Origin: an uncultured Pseudomonadota bacterium
Lineage (GTDB): Bacteria > Pseudomonadota > Gammaproteobacteria > Steroidobacterales > Steroidobacteraceae
DNA length: 64,000 nt
Direction of reading: 5' to 3'
Assembly (NCBI GenBank): GCA_903838705.1
Contig: CAILZL010000004.1
Span: forward strand, 157,152-221,151
Positions 37,182 through 47,751 of the stretch are shown here, piece by piece. The notes under the pieces were generated by a model. That model was not told the origin of the DNA and ran no database searches. It was given only the letters and a program-made list of their open reading frames with translations. Within the stretch, counting starts at the first letter, position 1, and every line of letters begins with the position of its first letter. The translations under genes and the position numbers were made by a program.

Positions 37182-38468
37182 TTAAAGCCCCAGCCAATCG
37201 AGCACCGGGCCGACAGTCATAAAAGAGCCGCAAACCAGTATACGTTCAACGCCCTCTTGATCTGATGTCGACATAGCAAGCTGACAGGCCTGCTCCAGGG
37301 ACTCGGCGGTTGCACAGACCTGAACACCCAAAGCCCGCAAACGCTCGCTCATGACAGCCGCTGACAGGCCTCGTGGTCCCGGCAGACTCACCGGAAGCCA
37401 TAAATCCACCTGAGCGCTTAACGCAGCGACGATTCCATCAAGATCCTTATCTGCCATCACACCCAGAATCGCCAATGTCGACTTTCGCTCACGTGCGGCA
37501 AGATGATTTGCCAGCACCTGCGCTGATAACGCGTTATGAGCAACATCCAGCACCCATTCCGGACTCTTCTCCAACACCAGCTGCGACGGCGCGATCACTT
37601 GAAAGCGGCCCGGCAGAGTCACTTTCTGCAAACCTGCATTCAGTGCCGTACGCTTGACCGGTAACCGTGCAGCCAGCAATTGCACTATCGCAAGTGCACT
37701 GCTGGCATTATCCAGCTGAACGGCCCCGGCAATGCCCGGGATCGGCAGTTCGGTGAGTTGCCGGCCTTGCATCCACCAGGTCCAGCCTGTTGTCTGCATC
37801 GAGTGTCCAAAATCATGTCCTGACCTGATCAGCTCTGCACCCACAGCGCTGGCCTGCTCCGCAATTGCCTTTGGCATATCGCTGGAACCAAACAATGCAG
37901 GTTTGCCAGATCTGAATATACCGGCTTTTTCCCGTGCAATGCTGTTCAGGTCAGTACCCAGCCATTCGGTGTGATCCAGTCCAATGGAAGTCACTAACGC
38001 GACATCAGCATCCACCACATTCACTGCATCCAGACGCCCGCCCATACCCACTTCCAGAATCCATACATCAAGATTGGCGCTCTCGAATGCCAGCAATGCC
38101 GCAATGGTATTGAACTCAAAATATGTCAGCGATGTATCACCACGCGCAGCTTCGATCCTTTCGAAAATCACGCATAGCTCCGTTGCCGAGTTTTCCCGGT
38201 TCGCGATGTGAATGCGCTCGGTGTAGCGACGCAAATGCGGCGAAGTGAAGCTGCCGACACGGTAACCGGCGGCGGAATAAATACTTTCCAGAATGGCGAT
38301 GCAGGAACCCTTGCCTTTGGTGCCTGCAATAGTGATGACCGGACAATGCGGTGACTGCCAGCCGAGCTTGCGCAGGACAATCGCCACACGCTCCAGCCCC
38401 AGGTCGATCGTGCTCGGGTGCAGTGTTTCCTGCCAGTTCAACCAGTCAGCCAGACGCTCAAAACGCAT
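37182..38468 (-). CDS. folC: Dihydrofolate/folylpolyglutamate synthase FolC
   Basis: Adds glutamate to dihydropteroate and folates. The 428 residues have the Mur-ligase-type P-loop GTKGKGS, the family motif FTSPHLRRYTERI, the DAVNVVDADVALVTSIGLDH region (read in two parts) and DVAHN near the C-terminal domain. Length is normal; gene order accD-folC-dedD is conserved. Confidence 0.96.
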   Translation of the reverse strand: MRFERLADWLNWQETLHPSTIDLGLERVAIVLRKLGWQSPHCPVITIAGTKGKGSCIAILESIYSAAGYRVGSFTSPHLRRYTERIHIANRENSATELCVIFERIEAARGDTSLTYFEFNTIAALLAFESANLDVWILEVGMGGRLDAVNVVDADVALVTSIGLDHTEWLGTDLNSIAREKAGIFRSGKPALFGSSDMPKAIAEQASAVGAELIRSGHDFGHSMQTTGWTWWMQGRQLTELPIPGIAGAVQLDNASSALAIVQLLAARLPVKRTALNAGLQKVTLPGRFQVIAPSQLVLEKSPEWVLDVAHNALSAQVLANHLAARERKSTLAILGVMADKDLDGIVAALSAQVDLWLPVSLPGPRGLSAAVMSERLRALGVQVCATAESLEQACQLAMSTSDQEGVERILVCGSFMTVGPVLDWLGL

Positions 38469-38541
38469 GTCGGTTCCTGAAACAATCAGGCCGGTTCATT
38501 CACCGGCCTGAGTTCATTCGTTCCTGAGGATGCCGGAGAAA

Positions 38542-39417
38542 TCAGCTTGCCACAGCCTGAATGGGGGATGGACGCCCCATCAGTGCCGCCAGCAGCTTGG
38601 CAATCTGCTCACGCATGTCACGACGATCAACAATCATGTCTACCGCGCCGTGTTCGAGCAGAAATTCACTGCGCTGGAAACCTTCCGGTAACGTCTCGCG
38701 TACCGTTTGCTGAATCACGCGCTGACCCGCAAAACCAATCAGTGCGCGCGGTTCAGCGATGTTGACATCACCCAGCATGGCCAGACTCGCGGAGACGCCG
38801 CCCATGGTGGGGTCACACAGAACGGAAATGAACGGCAGACGTGCCTGAGCAAGTTTTGCCAGCGCTGCGCTGGTCTTGGCCATTTGCATCAGCGAGAACA
38901 TCGCCTCCTGCATGCGCGCGCCGCCACTTGCAGAAAAACAGATCAGGGGTTGACGATGTTGCAGGCAATGATCCACTGCACGCACAAAACGTTCGCCCAC
39001 CACCGAACCCATGGAGCCACCCAGAAACTCGAACTCGAACGCACACGCCACCACTTCCAGATCCAGCAATCTGCCAGCCATCACGATCATGGCATCCGCT
39101 TCTTCAGTATTTTTCTGTGCCTGACTGAGGCGATCCTTATATTTCTTGGTATCGCGGAACTTCATCGGGTCTTCAGGTGTGATGGATTCAGCGAGTTCCA
39201 CACCCGTATCCGGATCAAGGAAGTCTTCCAGACGAACCCGGGCAGAAAGCCGCATATGGTGACTGCATTTCGGACACACATGCAGATTGCGCTCAAGCTC
39301 CGCCCTGTACAGCACTGCATCGCAGGCAGCACACTTCATCCACAAGCCCTCAGGAACAGAACGGGTTCGTCGTTCAGTCTTGATACGCGAGGGCAGGATC
39401 TTGGCAAACCACGTCAT
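38542..39417 (-). CDS. accD: Acetyl-CoA carboxylase carboxyltransferase beta subunit
   Basis: Transfers carboxyl from biotin to acetyl-CoA in fatty acid synthesis, with AccA. From ATG 39417 it is 291 residues: N-terminal four-Cys zinc finger (CAAC...CPKC, about 28-50) and the crotonase-like domain with [11 protein letters not shown] and [11 protein letters not shown] 45-codon in-frame upstream extension was rejected because it runs through the intergenic gap into truA. The gene preceding it is truA rather than a trp gene. Confidence 0.97.
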   Translation of the reverse strand: MTWFAKILPSRIKTERRTRSVPEGLWMKCAACDAVLYRAELERNLHVCPKCSHHMRLSARVRLEDFLDPDTGVELAESITPEDPMKFRDTKKYKDRLSQAQKNTEEADAMIVMAGRLLDLEVVACAFEFEFLGGSMGSVVGERFVRAVDHCLQHRQPLICFSASGGARMQEAMFSLMQMAKTSAALAKLAQARLPFISVLCDPTMGGVSASLAMLGDVNIAEPRALIGFAGQRVIQQTVRETLPEGFQRSEFLLEHGAVDMIVDRRDMREQIAKLLAALMGRPSPIQAVAS

Positions 39418-39488
39418 GTCATGATCTCGTAACAATATTAATTGGCGCGGATGATTACCGCTTGCGCCCCGGAGGGCAAGCCTTGCTT

Positions 39489-40325
39489 TCAGATGCCTGC
39501 TGTGGCAACCCCATCCGGCGCCGTCGGGGCGAGGACCGGTCCCGGTGGCCAAGTCGAGACACTTGCCGGGCCCGGCAGGGCAAACTCCGGGGGATACTGC
39601 ACACCAACCAGATACAGGCCAGAAGCAACGGCAGTGACGCCTCCCCTGGCACGGTCACGCCATTCCAGAACCTGCTGCGGCCAGTTCACATCCTGTTTAC
39701 CACGCCCTACTGCGATCAGCACACCGGCGATGTTACGCACCATGTGATGCAGGAAGGCATTGGCAGTTACATCGATTACTACGCATTCATTGAGCCGAGT
39801 GACCCGTATGTTCATCAGATTACGGACAGGGGTCGGCGACTGACACTCAGCCGCACGGAAGGAACTGAAGTCATGCCTGCCAATCAGAGATTGCGCCGCC
39901 TGATGCATCAATCCTGCATCCAGTGGCTCACGAATCCAGCACACACGCTCACGCAACAGCGCAGGTCTGTGCTGAACATTCAGGATCACGTAACGATAGC
40001 TGCGCGACAATGCGCCGAAACGGGCATGAAATTCACCGCTGACTTCCCGTGCCCAGAGCACACTGATGCTGTCCGGTAGATTGGTATTCGAACCCAGACA
40101 CCAACTCCGCTCGTCGCGCCGCGCAGTGGTGTCGAAATGCACGACCTGCATGGTTGCATGCACTCCGGCATCAGTACGACCGGCTGCAATAACGGAGATA
40201 GACTCATCAGCTACCAGTGACAGGGCTGATTGAACATCCGATTGGATACCCCGTGCATGTTGCTGCAACTGCCAGCCAGCAAAGGCACTACCGTCATACT
40301 CCAGCCCTAACGCGATACGTGGCAT
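39489..40325 (-). CDS. truA: tRNA pseudouridine(38-40) synthase TruA
   Basis: Makes pseudouridine at positions 38-40 of tRNA anticodon stems. From ATG 40325 it is 278 residues with the catalytic Asp in [11 protein letters not shown] (about 55) and the RNA-binding text [14 protein letters not shown] 40334 is an alternative start. The last roughly 30 residues are Pro/Gly/Ala-rich ([20 protein letters not shown]) and extend past the usual family end. A terminator lies just 24 bp before the start codon. Confidence 0.95.
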   Translation of the reverse strand: MPRIALGLEYDGSAFAGWQLQQHARGIQSDVQSALSLVADESISVIAAGRTDAGVHATMQVVHFDTTARRDERSWCLGSNTNLPDSISVLWAREVSGEFHARFGALSRSYRYVILNVQHRPALLRERVCWIREPLDAGLMHQAAQSLIGRHDFSSFRAAECQSPTPVRNLMNIRVTRLNECVVIDVTANAFLHHMVRNIAGVLIAVGRGKQDVNWPQQVLEWRDRARGGVTAVASGLYLVGVQYPPEFALPGPASVSTWPPGPVLAPTAPDGVATAGI

Positions 40326-40348
40326 GCGCTTCAATCAAACCTTTGTCA

Positions 40349-40387
40349 TGAAAACAAAAGAGGGAGCACGGCATCACCGGCTCCCTC
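40349..40387 (-). terminator. Rho-independent terminator after fimV
   Basis: On the minus strand: stem GAGGGAGC / GCTCCCTC with a 12-base loop that can pair further, followed by TTTTGTTTTC. It lies 22 bp after the fimV stop and directly before truA, so it separates fimV from the truA-accD-folC genes. Confidence 0.8.
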
Positions 40388-40409
40388 GTCAGAAAATACT
40401 CAGCCAAGT

Positions 40410-43337
40410 CTAGCCTATTGATGAAAGCAGTCGCTGTGCTTCCTGTTTCTGACCCGGTGTGCCCTCTTCCAGCACTTCCTGAAGAATGCTCCTTGCGCCA
40501 TCAGGATCACCCATGTCCATATAGGCACGTGCCAGATCCAGCTTGGTACCCACTTCACTCATCGTCGCAGGCTCGATATTGTTCATATCGAATTCGGTGT
40601 TGAGCACTTCGTTCCGGCTGGTTGAGTCGGGAGTAGCTGTTTCATCGTGATCGGCAGAGCTGAACACTTCGTCTGAAAAATCATCCGCAGCACTTCTGGA
40701 CCGGCCACCCTGCTTCGCGGTTTCATCAATATTGCCAAACCCTTCCGGGTCAGCCATGCGGTCGAGATCTACATCCAGCTTGCCTTCCGACTGAAACAGA
40801 CCGGTGCTACTGATATCCGGCCGCAGTTGCTCGGCAGTGTCGTCCGTGCCCGGATCAAGCTCGAAGTCCACTTCAATTTTCTGAGTGCCACCGTAGATAC
40901 CTGTGCCGTCCTGATCTGCATGAAGCAGATCATCGCCAGATTCCATCTCCATCGCTTCGATTGAAATGGTATTACCCGTTGGCTCCTCGTCATCGCCGAG
41001 AGCATCCATCTGGGCGGCAAACATGTTCTTGGTTTCAGACAGATCATTATCCTGATCAACGGCTGCAATCCGGGTCAGTTCATCGTCCTGAATCTGCTGT
41101 TCGTCATCGAGGCCATCATTTCTGGCATCCAGACTTCCAACATCCAGACCAATTTCATCCAGTGACAGCTCAGCAGTTCTATCGGCACTGGATTCATCCA
41201 GCTCAAACAGAGCCTGATCCAGTTTTTCACGGACAGTTGCTGAACCCTGTTCCGGCAGATAGGGTGACTCGATAGTAGGTGTTTCCTGCGTACGGGCATT
41301 ACTGTCCAGCTCAGATACAGTGTCAGCTTCTACGCCCCGCTGCGGTTCATCAAGCAGGAAATCCAGGCCGGGTTCATTTCCCTTTGGCATTTCGGCAGTA
41401 CTGGCAAGCCCGTCATCCAGACCAGCACCTGGAGATCCGCCCTCAGGCGCATCAAACAGGTCAACATCAATGTGATTCTCACCACCTTCGAGATTCACAT
41501 CGACGCTATCGGCAGAATGAGAACCGGCCAGGTCGCCTGAGAACAGTGGATCATCAGGACAAATCTGCTTGCCCATGATAAGCACTTTGTCCCATTCGCC
41601 AGGAGCGGCCTGATCCTGCGAGTCATGCAGACCTCGCGCAACTTCCGTAAACGCATCCTTGTTGCCCCAGACGAAATATATCTCTGCAAGTTTAATCTTC
41701 AGATCACGGCGTTCTGGCTGACGCTCAATGGCCAGCTTGACGATGTCCGCAGCCTGATCGTACAGACCATATGCCATGTGGAAATCCGCTTCGCCCAGCG
41801 CGTCCTGCTGATCCACATGGAATGCTGTTTCACCACTCAGAGTGTCATCTGAAAGCGTATTCGCCATTGAATCAGATGTGGCCATCTCGAAAGTTGGATC
41901 ACTGAGCACCTGATGCTGAGCCTGGTCATCAGCGGCGTCATCAGCAGACTGTTCCTTCAGCTGGCTGTTACGCCGTGACAGATGTTCTTCAAAATCGCGC
42001 GCGATGAAAGTATCTGTGGCGCTATCACTGGCCTGCATCTGCTGGCGACGCCGCAAGAACAGCAGAAGCGCCATGATCAGACCCACAGCGCCCAGAATCA
42101 GCCAGAGCGCATAGGCAGACAACTGACTTAACCAGTCCGTGCCTCCGGCAGGTTGATTTTGTGCCTTCTCAACTGCTGCGGGTGCAGCCTGAGGTGCCGG
42201 CTCCACAGGAGCTGACGAACTTGATGATTCACTGAGTGACGAGGCGCTGCTGCTGGCTGTATCAGCTACCGGTTCTGACTCCGCTGCCATACCGGCAGGT
42301 TGACCGGGAGCAAGCTGTTGCTGCATCCGGGCAAGTTCAGCATTCTTCAGATCAAGCAGACGTTTGGTTTCTGCCAGCTCCGCTTCAAGGGTTTTTATCC
42401 GTCCGTTAGCAGCCTCATTCGCAGTGTTCGATTGAGCGGCCGCTGTACCGGACTGCTCTGCAGGCACCAAGCGCAGACGCTCAGCTGCAGGCTTCTCAGC
42501 GACTGGAGCCGGAGCGGGAGCAGGAGCAGCAGGCGCATTGCGCCACGAGCCAGCCTGCCTGCTGATCTCGCTCGATGCATCTGCGCTGGAAATAGCAGCA
42601 ATATCCGCTGCTGCTGGAATTCTCAGGACACTGCCCGAACGCAGTACATTCATGTTCCCTGCAAACGCATCCGGGTTGGCACGATAGATTGCAACCATCG
42701 TCTGTTTAACATTGACATTGCCACCCCGATTCATGGCACTGGCAATACGCGACAGCGTATCGGCTGATTTGACTGTGTAGGTAGTACTCCCGGCAGTATT
42801 TGCAGCAGGAGCGGAATTAGGCACAGGGGCTGCAGGTGCAGCGGGAGCTGCCCGGACAATGGAACCTGATGGAGCCGAATTGGTCGCTGCAGCGCCGGCT
42901 CTTGGAGCCTGGATGGGCTGAGTGCTGGTTGCTGCCGGACTCATAACAGGCGGATCCAGCAAGACCGTGTATTCACGAAGTGCCTTGCCGCCCGACCAGC
43001 TGACTTCTACCAGCAGATTGAGGAAAGGCTCGCTGACCGCACTCGAAGACCGAACCTTGATAACGGGCCGGGACGGGTTACTGCCATCAACACGCAGAGA
43101 AAAGCCAGACAGAAAATTGGGTCGATCCAGACCGTAACGCCGGAATGTTTCCTCGCTGGCAAGGGTTACATTCAGACCGGTCAGCTCATCAGCTGTCGCG
43201 CTGACCACTTCAATGTCGGCATCGAATGGCTGATTCAAGGCCGAATTCAGACGGATTTCGCCCAGCCCCAATGCATAAAGCGTCGCAGGCGATAGCAGTG
43301 CGCTCGCAACAAGGAAGCGCAAGGCATACTTATTCAT
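40410..43337 (-). CDS. fimV: FimV/HubP-family polar hub protein
   Basis: Peptidoglycan-binding inner-membrane hub that organises the cell pole, twitching and flagella in gammaproteobacteria. From ATG 43337 it is 975 residues: signal peptide (to about 22), LGLGEIRLNSALNQPFDADI start of the N-terminal domain, LysM domain (about 200-255), coiled segment (about 320-345), TM helix (about 415-437), a long acidic cytoplasmic region, and the C-terminal FimV TPR-like domain (GTKLDLARAYMDMGD to the end). A second ATG three bases earlier is possible; AGGAG spacing favours 43337. Confidence 0.94.
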   Translation of the reverse strand: MNKYALRFLVASALLSPATLYALGLGEIRLNSALNQPFDADIEVVSATADELTGLNVTLASEETFRRYGLDRPNFLSGFSLRVDGSNPSRPVIKVRSSSAVSEPFLNLLVEVSWSGGKALREYTVLLDPPVMSPAATSTQPIQAPRAGAAATNSAPSGSIVRAAPAAPAAPVPNSAPAANTAGSTTYTVKSADTLSRIASAMNRGGNVNVKQTMVAIYRANPDAFAGNMNVLRSGSVLRIPAAADIAAISSADASSEISRQAGSWRNAPAAPAPAPAPVAEKPAAERLRLVPAEQSGTAAAQSNTANEAANGRIKTLEAELAETKRLLDLKNAELARMQQQLAPGQPAGMAAESEPVADTASSSASSLSESSSSSAPVEPAPQAAPAAVEKAQNQPAGGTDWLSQLSAYALWLILGAVGLIMALLLFLRRRQQMQASDSATDTFIARDFEEHLSRRNSQLKEQSADDAADDQAQHQVLSDPTFEMATSDSMANTLSDDTLSGETAFHVDQQDALGEADFHMAYGLYDQAADIVKLAIERQPERRDLKIKLAEIYFVWGNKDAFTEVARGLHDSQDQAAPGEWDKVLIMGKQICPDDPLFSGDLAGSHSADSVDVNLEGGENHIDVDLFDAPEGGSPGAGLDDGLASTAEMPKGNEPGLDFLLDEPQRGVEADTVSELDSNARTQETPTIESPYLPEQGSATVREKLDQALFELDESSADRTAELSLDEIGLDVGSLDARNDGLDDEQQIQDDELTRIAAVDQDNDLSETKNMFAAQMDALGDDEEPTGNTISIEAMEMESGDDLLHADQDGTGIYGGTQKIEVDFELDPGTDDTAEQLRPDISSTGLFQSEGKLDVDLDRMADPEGFGNIDETAKQGGRSRSAADDFSDEVFSSADHDETATPDSTSRNEVLNTEFDMNNIEPATMSEVGTKLDLARAYMDMGDPDGARSILQEVLEEGTPGQKQEAQRLLSSIG

Positions 43338-43593
43338 CATCTCTCCTAGAACGACAGTCGCCGCCCCTGCCAACGAGTATGTCAGCAGCGCCGTTTTACT
43401 TAACGTTGGCGACTATAGCCTACAAGTAATTTTTCACCAAGATTTCAGCGGTCTGTATACGACCAGTGTCTGCCAGACCCGCGCGCCATTAAGAATCAAA
43501 CAGGGGTCATGTGACAATAAGACCCCCATAATTAACACCGAAACTGCGACGCGCTTCGATATGCAGCCGGTCCAGTGAGCAGAAATGCCCGGT

Positions 43594-43619
43594 GCCGCCG
43601 GTTAATGAATGCCGGCGGC
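43594..43619 (-). terminator. Stem-loop after asd
   Basis: GC-rich 8-bp inverted repeat GCCGCCGG/CCGGCGGC with a 10-base loop, 11 bp after the asd stop. No T-run follows, so it may be a transcript-end hairpin rather than an intrinsic terminator. Confidence 0.45.
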
Positions 43620-43629
43620 TTATGACCGG

Positions 43630-44757
43630 TCAGGCTGACAGCAAAATCCGCAGCATGCGGCGGAGTGGCTCGGCAGCGCCCCAGAGCAGCTGATCCCCCA
43701 CGGTAAATGCCCCCACATACTCAGGCCCCATTGCCAGCTTGCGGATACGCCCCACCGGGATATTCATGGTGCCAGTCACTGCCACAGGCGTCAGATCGCG
43801 GATACTGGCTTCACGCGTATTCGGAACCACCTTCACCCACTGATTATCAGCAGCAATCATGGCCTCAATATCAGACACCGGAACGTCCTTCTTCAATTTG
43901 AAGGTCAATGCCTGGCTATGGCAGCGCATTGCCCCGATACGCACACAGAAACCATCAACCGGCACTGCCGTCGAACCAAACCCCTCACCCTGACCCAGAA
44001 TCTTGTTGGTTTCAGCCATGCCCTTCCATTCTTCCTTGGATTGACCATTGCCCAGATCCTTGTCGATCCACGGAATGAGCGATCCACCCAGTGGCACGCC
44101 GAAATTGGCGGTTTCATCGACTGAGAGCGCACGCTGTCTGGCGATGATCTTGCGGTCGATTTCCAGAATCGCGCTCTTCGGGTCATCCAGCAAAGCCTTC
44201 ACTTCGGCATTCAGTGTGCCGTATTGCGTCAGCAACTCACGCATATGCTTGGCACCACCGCCGGAAGCTGCCTGATAGGTTTGCGTGCTCATCCATTCGA
44301 CCAGGCCGGCCTTATAGAGCGCGCCGACCGCCATCAACATACAGCTCACCGTACAGTTGCCGCCGACCCAGTTCCTGCCGCCCTTCGCCAATGCATTCTT
44401 GATGACGGGCATATTGACCGGGTCAAGGACGATGACTGCATCGTCCTGCATACGCAGTGTCGAAGCCGCATCAATCCAGTGCCCGTTCCATCCGGCCTTG
44501 CGCAGCTTCGGAAAGACTTCGCTGGTGTAATCGCCGCCTTGAGCCGTGATGATGATGTCACAACGCTTGAGCGCATCAATGCTGAAAGCATCTTGCAATT
44601 TCGTTTCATTTCTCGCCATGGCCGGTGCCTGACCACTGGCGTTGGAAGTCGAAAAAAATACAGGCTCAATCAGATCAAAATCACCCTCGGCCTGCATGCG
44701 CTCCATCAATACCGAGCCCACCATGCCACGCCAGCCCACCAGTCCCACAAGTGCCAT
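43630..44757 (-). CDS. asd: Aspartate-semialdehyde dehydrogenase
   Basis: NADP-dependent enzyme that makes aspartate semialdehyde for lysine, threonine, methionine and DAP. From ATG 44757 it is 375 residues: [11 protein letters not shown] nucleotide-binding start, catalytic Cys in [10 protein letters not shown] (about 135), QAASGGG and the His in MRCHSQA. The gammaproteobacterial subtype is clear from length and motifs. An upstream in-frame extension of 37 codons has no homology and was dropped. Confidence 0.97.
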   Translation of the reverse strand: MALVGLVGWRGMVGSVLMERMQAEGDFDLIEPVFFSTSNASGQAPAMARNETKLQDAFSIDALKRCDIIITAQGGDYTSEVFPKLRKAGWNGHWIDAASTLRMQDDAVIVLDPVNMPVIKNALAKGGRNWVGGNCTVSCMLMAVGALYKAGLVEWMSTQTYQAASGGGAKHMRELLTQYGTLNAEVKALLDDPKSAILEIDRKIIARQRALSVDETANFGVPLGGSLIPWIDKDLGNGQSKEEWKGMAETNKILGQGEGFGSTAVPVDGFCVRIGAMRCHSQALTFKLKKDVPVSDIEAMIAADNQWVKVVPNTREASIRDLTPVAVTGTMNIPVGRIRKLAMGPEYVGAFTVGDQLLWGAAEPLRRMLRILLSA

Positions 44758-45028
44758 TTCTATACACCCTGTCAGCAAAATAAACGCGAAGTATAAATAA
44801 GCATCAGGCGAAAAGCAGATGCTTATTCTGTAAATGCTGTAAATGCTCCAAATGCCAGTGACGCGCACTGTTTACCGGCTTTATACCGCCCAAAGGACAA
44901 ACTTTCATTCACTGCAGCTGTCGAAAAAGGGAGTTGAAATTCCACTGCGGCATGCGTAATCAGTAGTTTCAGGCAGACAAGCCAAGCCACTGATACGGCT
45001 TGAACCTTTCTTGAATCAGGGCATTCAT

Positions 45029-45169
45029 ATGTGGACGGGAATCATCATTTTCGGTCTTGTGGTTGTTTTCATGGCTGGAGGTCTGCTGGCATTCCGCGCC
45101 AATGCCAGACTGCCTCTACCCAAAAACCTGCCCCCGCCACTGCCGGACAACGAAGAAAACACTGAATAA
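45029..45169 (+). CDS. Small single-TM protein
   Basis: A 46-residue reading frame: one N-terminal TM helix (residues 3-23, TGIIIFGLVVVFMAGG) followed by a short tail rich in Pro (LPLPKNLPPPLP) and acidic residues. The layout resembles the DUF2897 group of small gammaproteobacterial membrane proteins, but I am not sure of the family. It has a weak GGG ribosome site and lies upstream of the next small gene on the same strand. Confidence 0.6.
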   Translation: MWTGIIIFGLVVVFMAGGLLAFRANARLPLPKNLPPPLPDNEENTE

Positions 45170-45248
45170 GTTACATCAGGTACCCGTTTGAGGCGTGCTT
45201 ACCCCCGAATGTGCAATAACAGAAACCGATAAGGAGTATCGTGGCGAC

Positions 45249-45506
45249 ATGATAAATGCGCCTGCCATGACCGAACTGAAGCCGGAAATCCAATATCGAC
45301 TGGAGTCACTTGACCCGGTTGCCACGCCTCAGGGTAGCGAAGGCACCTGGTTCCGGTATGTCATTGCTCAGGGCAGCAACCTGATTACCGGTATGCACTC
45401 CGGCAACAAGGCGCAGGTGGATTATGCCGTTCGTGAGATGGTTGAACGCCTGAATGAACGTCGGGCCGGCAAGACCCGCCCCCGCGTCAAATCAGCTCAG
45501 AAGTAG
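45249..45506 (+). CDS. Small conserved-looking hypothetical protein
   Basis: An 85-residue soluble protein from ATG 45249 with a beta-rich middle (TWFRYVIAQGSNLITGMHSG) and an amphipathic helix (VDYAVREMVERLNERR) before a basic tail. AAGGAG lies 12 bases upstream; GTG 45195 or ATG 45270 are other possible starts. Not recognised. The fold suggests a small alpha/beta domain; function unknown. Confidence 0.65.
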   Translation: MINAPAMTELKPEIQYRLESLDPVATPQGSEGTWFRYVIAQGSNLITGMHSGNKAQVDYAVREMVERLNERRAGKTRPRVKSAQK

Positions 45507-45594
45507 GAAATTGCTGCAAGCTCAGCCGCATTCTTGGCTGCCTGCTCCCGATCTGTTATCGGAACCAACCATCTGGACCAGCTGTTTATAGTGT

Positions 45595-46689
45595 TTAACC
45601 ACCTGTAATCACAGGGGTACCCGGCAAAACATCTGCATTCTGCGCCCGTTGACGCAGCGCGTGGTCCATCAGCACCAGTGCCAGCATGGCTTCAGCAATA
45701 GGGGTAGCACGCAAACCGACACAGGGGTCGTGTCGTCCGGTGGTAACCACTTCAACCACCTTGCCCTCAAGATTCACCGTATTACAGGGCAGACTGATAC
45801 TTGAGGTGGGCTTCAGTGCCATGCTCACCAGAATGTCCTGTCCGGATGAAATGCCGCCCAGAATTCCACCGGCGTTATTGGAAGTAAATCCGGCTGGCGT
45901 CATGACATCACGATGCTGGCTGCCTTTCTGTTCAACACTGGCGAAACCGGCGCCGATTTCCACTCCCTTGACCGCATTGATGCTCATCATGGCATAGGCA
46001 ATTTCGGCATCCAGACGATCAAAGATAGGTTCTCCCCAGCCCGGAGGTACACCCGTCGCTAAGACATTCACACGCGCACCGATGGAATCTTCCTGGCGAC
46101 GTATGTCGATCATGTACTGTTCCAGTTCAGCTATGCGGGCCGGATCGGCACAGAAGAAAGGATTGTCATAGGCAAAATCAATATTAGGCGCAGCCAGCTT
46201 GATCGGCCCCAGTTGTGCGAGATAACCACGAATCACCACACCATAGCGCTGCTGCAGGTATTTACGGGCAATCGCGCCCGCTGCTACCCGCATGACTGTC
46301 TCCCGCGCGGATGAACGACCCCCGCCGCGATAGTCGCGAAAGCCATATTTCTGCTGGTAGGTGTAATCGGCGTGACCGGGACGGAACCGATCCTTGATCT
46401 TATCGTAGTCACGTGAACGCTGATCGGTATTCTCGACGATCAAACCGATCGGAGTACCGGTGGTCTTGCCCTCGAATATTCCCGACATGATCCGCACACG
46501 ATCCGGCTCCTGTCTCTGGCTGGTGAAACGTGACGTACCAGAACGACGCCGCTCGACATCGGCCTGAATGTCTTCTTCGCTGATTTCCAGCCCCGGCGGG
46601 CAGCCATCAATAATGCAGCCCAGTCCCGGGCCATGACTTTCGCCGAAGGAAGTGACGGTGAACAATTTACCGAAGGTATTACCGGACAT
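45595..46689 (-). CDS. aroC: Chorismate synthase AroC
   Basis: FMN-dependent last step of the shikimate pathway. The 364 residues contain the signatures [35 protein letters not shown] and SAGxD-like ISSGQDI. Length fits. It is transcribed after prmB in the same direction with a 75-bp gap. Confidence 0.97.
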   Translation of the reverse strand: MSGNTFGKLFTVTSFGESHGPGLGCIIDGCPPGLEISEEDIQADVERRRSGTSRFTSQRQEPDRVRIMSGIFEGKTTGTPIGLIVENTDQRSRDYDKIKDRFRPGHADYTYQQKYGFRDYRGGGRSSARETVMRVAAGAIARKYLQQRYGVVIRGYLAQLGPIKLAAPNIDFAYDNPFFCADPARIAELEQYMIDIRRQEDSIGARVNVLATGVPPGWGEPIFDRLDAEIAYAMMSINAVKGVEIGAGFASVEQKGSQHRDVMTPAGFTSNNAGGILGGISSGQDILVSMALKPTSSISLPCNTVNLEGKVVEVVTTGRHDPCVGLRATPIAEAMLALVLMDHALRQRAQNADVLPGTPVITGG

Positions 46690-46764
46690 AAAAACTCGCG
46701 AAGCTCTGAATCCCTGCGCACAAGGGTCGCTCAGAATTGAAGAATTGTTGGCGCATTGTAACGG

Positions 46765-47670
46765 CTATCGGATCGCTCCCGCAGCCAAAGCGCCACGATG
46801 TTCGATCAGTTGTGCAGCGGTCAGCACAAACACTCCGCCGCCACCCTGTTCGAATTCCAGCCAGAGAAACGGCACTGATGGATAGGCATCGGCCAGCGCC
46901 TGCTCTGAATCGCCCACCTCAACCACCAGCAATCCCTGCGATTGCAGATGATTTTCGGCTTCGGCGAGAATGCGGCGAACGACATCCAGACCGTCCGCCC
47001 CCGCCCGCAGACCCAGTTCGGGTTCACGCAGATATTCAGCTGGCAGGTCATCCATTTCAGCGTGGCTGACATAGGGTGGATTGGAAACGATCAGGTCATA
47101 CCTGTCATCAGCTAACTGACTGAACACATCCGACTGCACGGCACGCACACGTCCGTCCAGTTGATGACGATCAATGTTGATTCGGGTCACCGACAAGGCA
47201 TCGGGCGAAATATCAGCCGCGTCCACCAGGGCGGCCGGAAAGGCTAATGCACAGGCAATGGCAATACATCCTGAACCGGTACCGATATCCAGCACACGCC
47301 TGACTTGCGATGGCTTCAGCCAGGGCTCAAATTGCGCATGTATCAACTCGGCAATGGGTGACCGCGGTACCAGCACACGCTCATCAACATAGAACTCATG
47401 GCCGGCAAACCACATACGCCGGGTCAGATAGGCAGCCGGCAAACGCTCCTGAATGCGCCGCTCAACCAGCGCTCGCACCTTCAGAATCACTGTTTCGTCG
47501 AGCGCCTGTCTGTAACAGTCGGACGCCTGCTCATGCTTCAGTCCGGCTGCAAAGAACACCAGTTCCGCGGCTTCATCATGCGGGTTATCGCTGCCATGCC
47601 CATAAAACAATTGAGCATCGGCCAGTTGCTGACCCAGCGTGATAATCATTTCTTCAACAGTCAGAGCCAT
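46765..47670 (-). CDS. prmB: Ribosomal protein uL3 glutamine methyltransferase PrmB
   Basis: SAM-dependent methylation of a glutamine in ribosomal protein L3. The 301 residues have the N-terminal helical substrate domain, SAM motif VLDIGTGSGCIAIA and the glutamine-binding NPPY in SNPPYVSHAEM. PrmB rather than PrmC is favoured by the N-terminal length and by the neighbouring aroC, the usual prmB-aroC pair. Confidence 0.94.
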   Translation of the reverse strand: MALTVEEMIITLGQQLADAQLFYGHGSDNPHDEAAELVFFAAGLKHEQASDCYRQALDETVILKVRALVERRIQERLPAAYLTRRMWFAGHEFYVDERVLVPRSPIAELIHAQFEPWLKPSQVRRVLDIGTGSGCIAIACALAFPAALVDAADISPDALSVTRINIDRHQLDGRVRAVQSDVFSQLADDRYDLIVSNPPYVSHAEMDDLPAEYLREPELGLRAGADGLDVVRRILAEAENHLQSQGLLVVEVGDSEQALADAYPSVPFLWLEFEQGGGGVFVLTAAQLIEHRGALAAGAIR

Positions 47671-47751
47671 GAATTCTCATTTCACCATGATGAAGGCAAG
47701 TACTGCGGTACATGCCATAATTGATAGTCCCATCTGATCGAAGACTGCCAC

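Noticed and set aside
38707..39432. 241-codon plus-strand frame
   Set aside because: Antisense to accD; His/Gln-rich composition typical of a shadow frame.
43503..43526. Inverted repeat GGGGTC/GACCCC upstream of fimV
   Set aside because: 12-base loop and no T-run; it is between asd and fimV with no clear role, so not called as a terminator.
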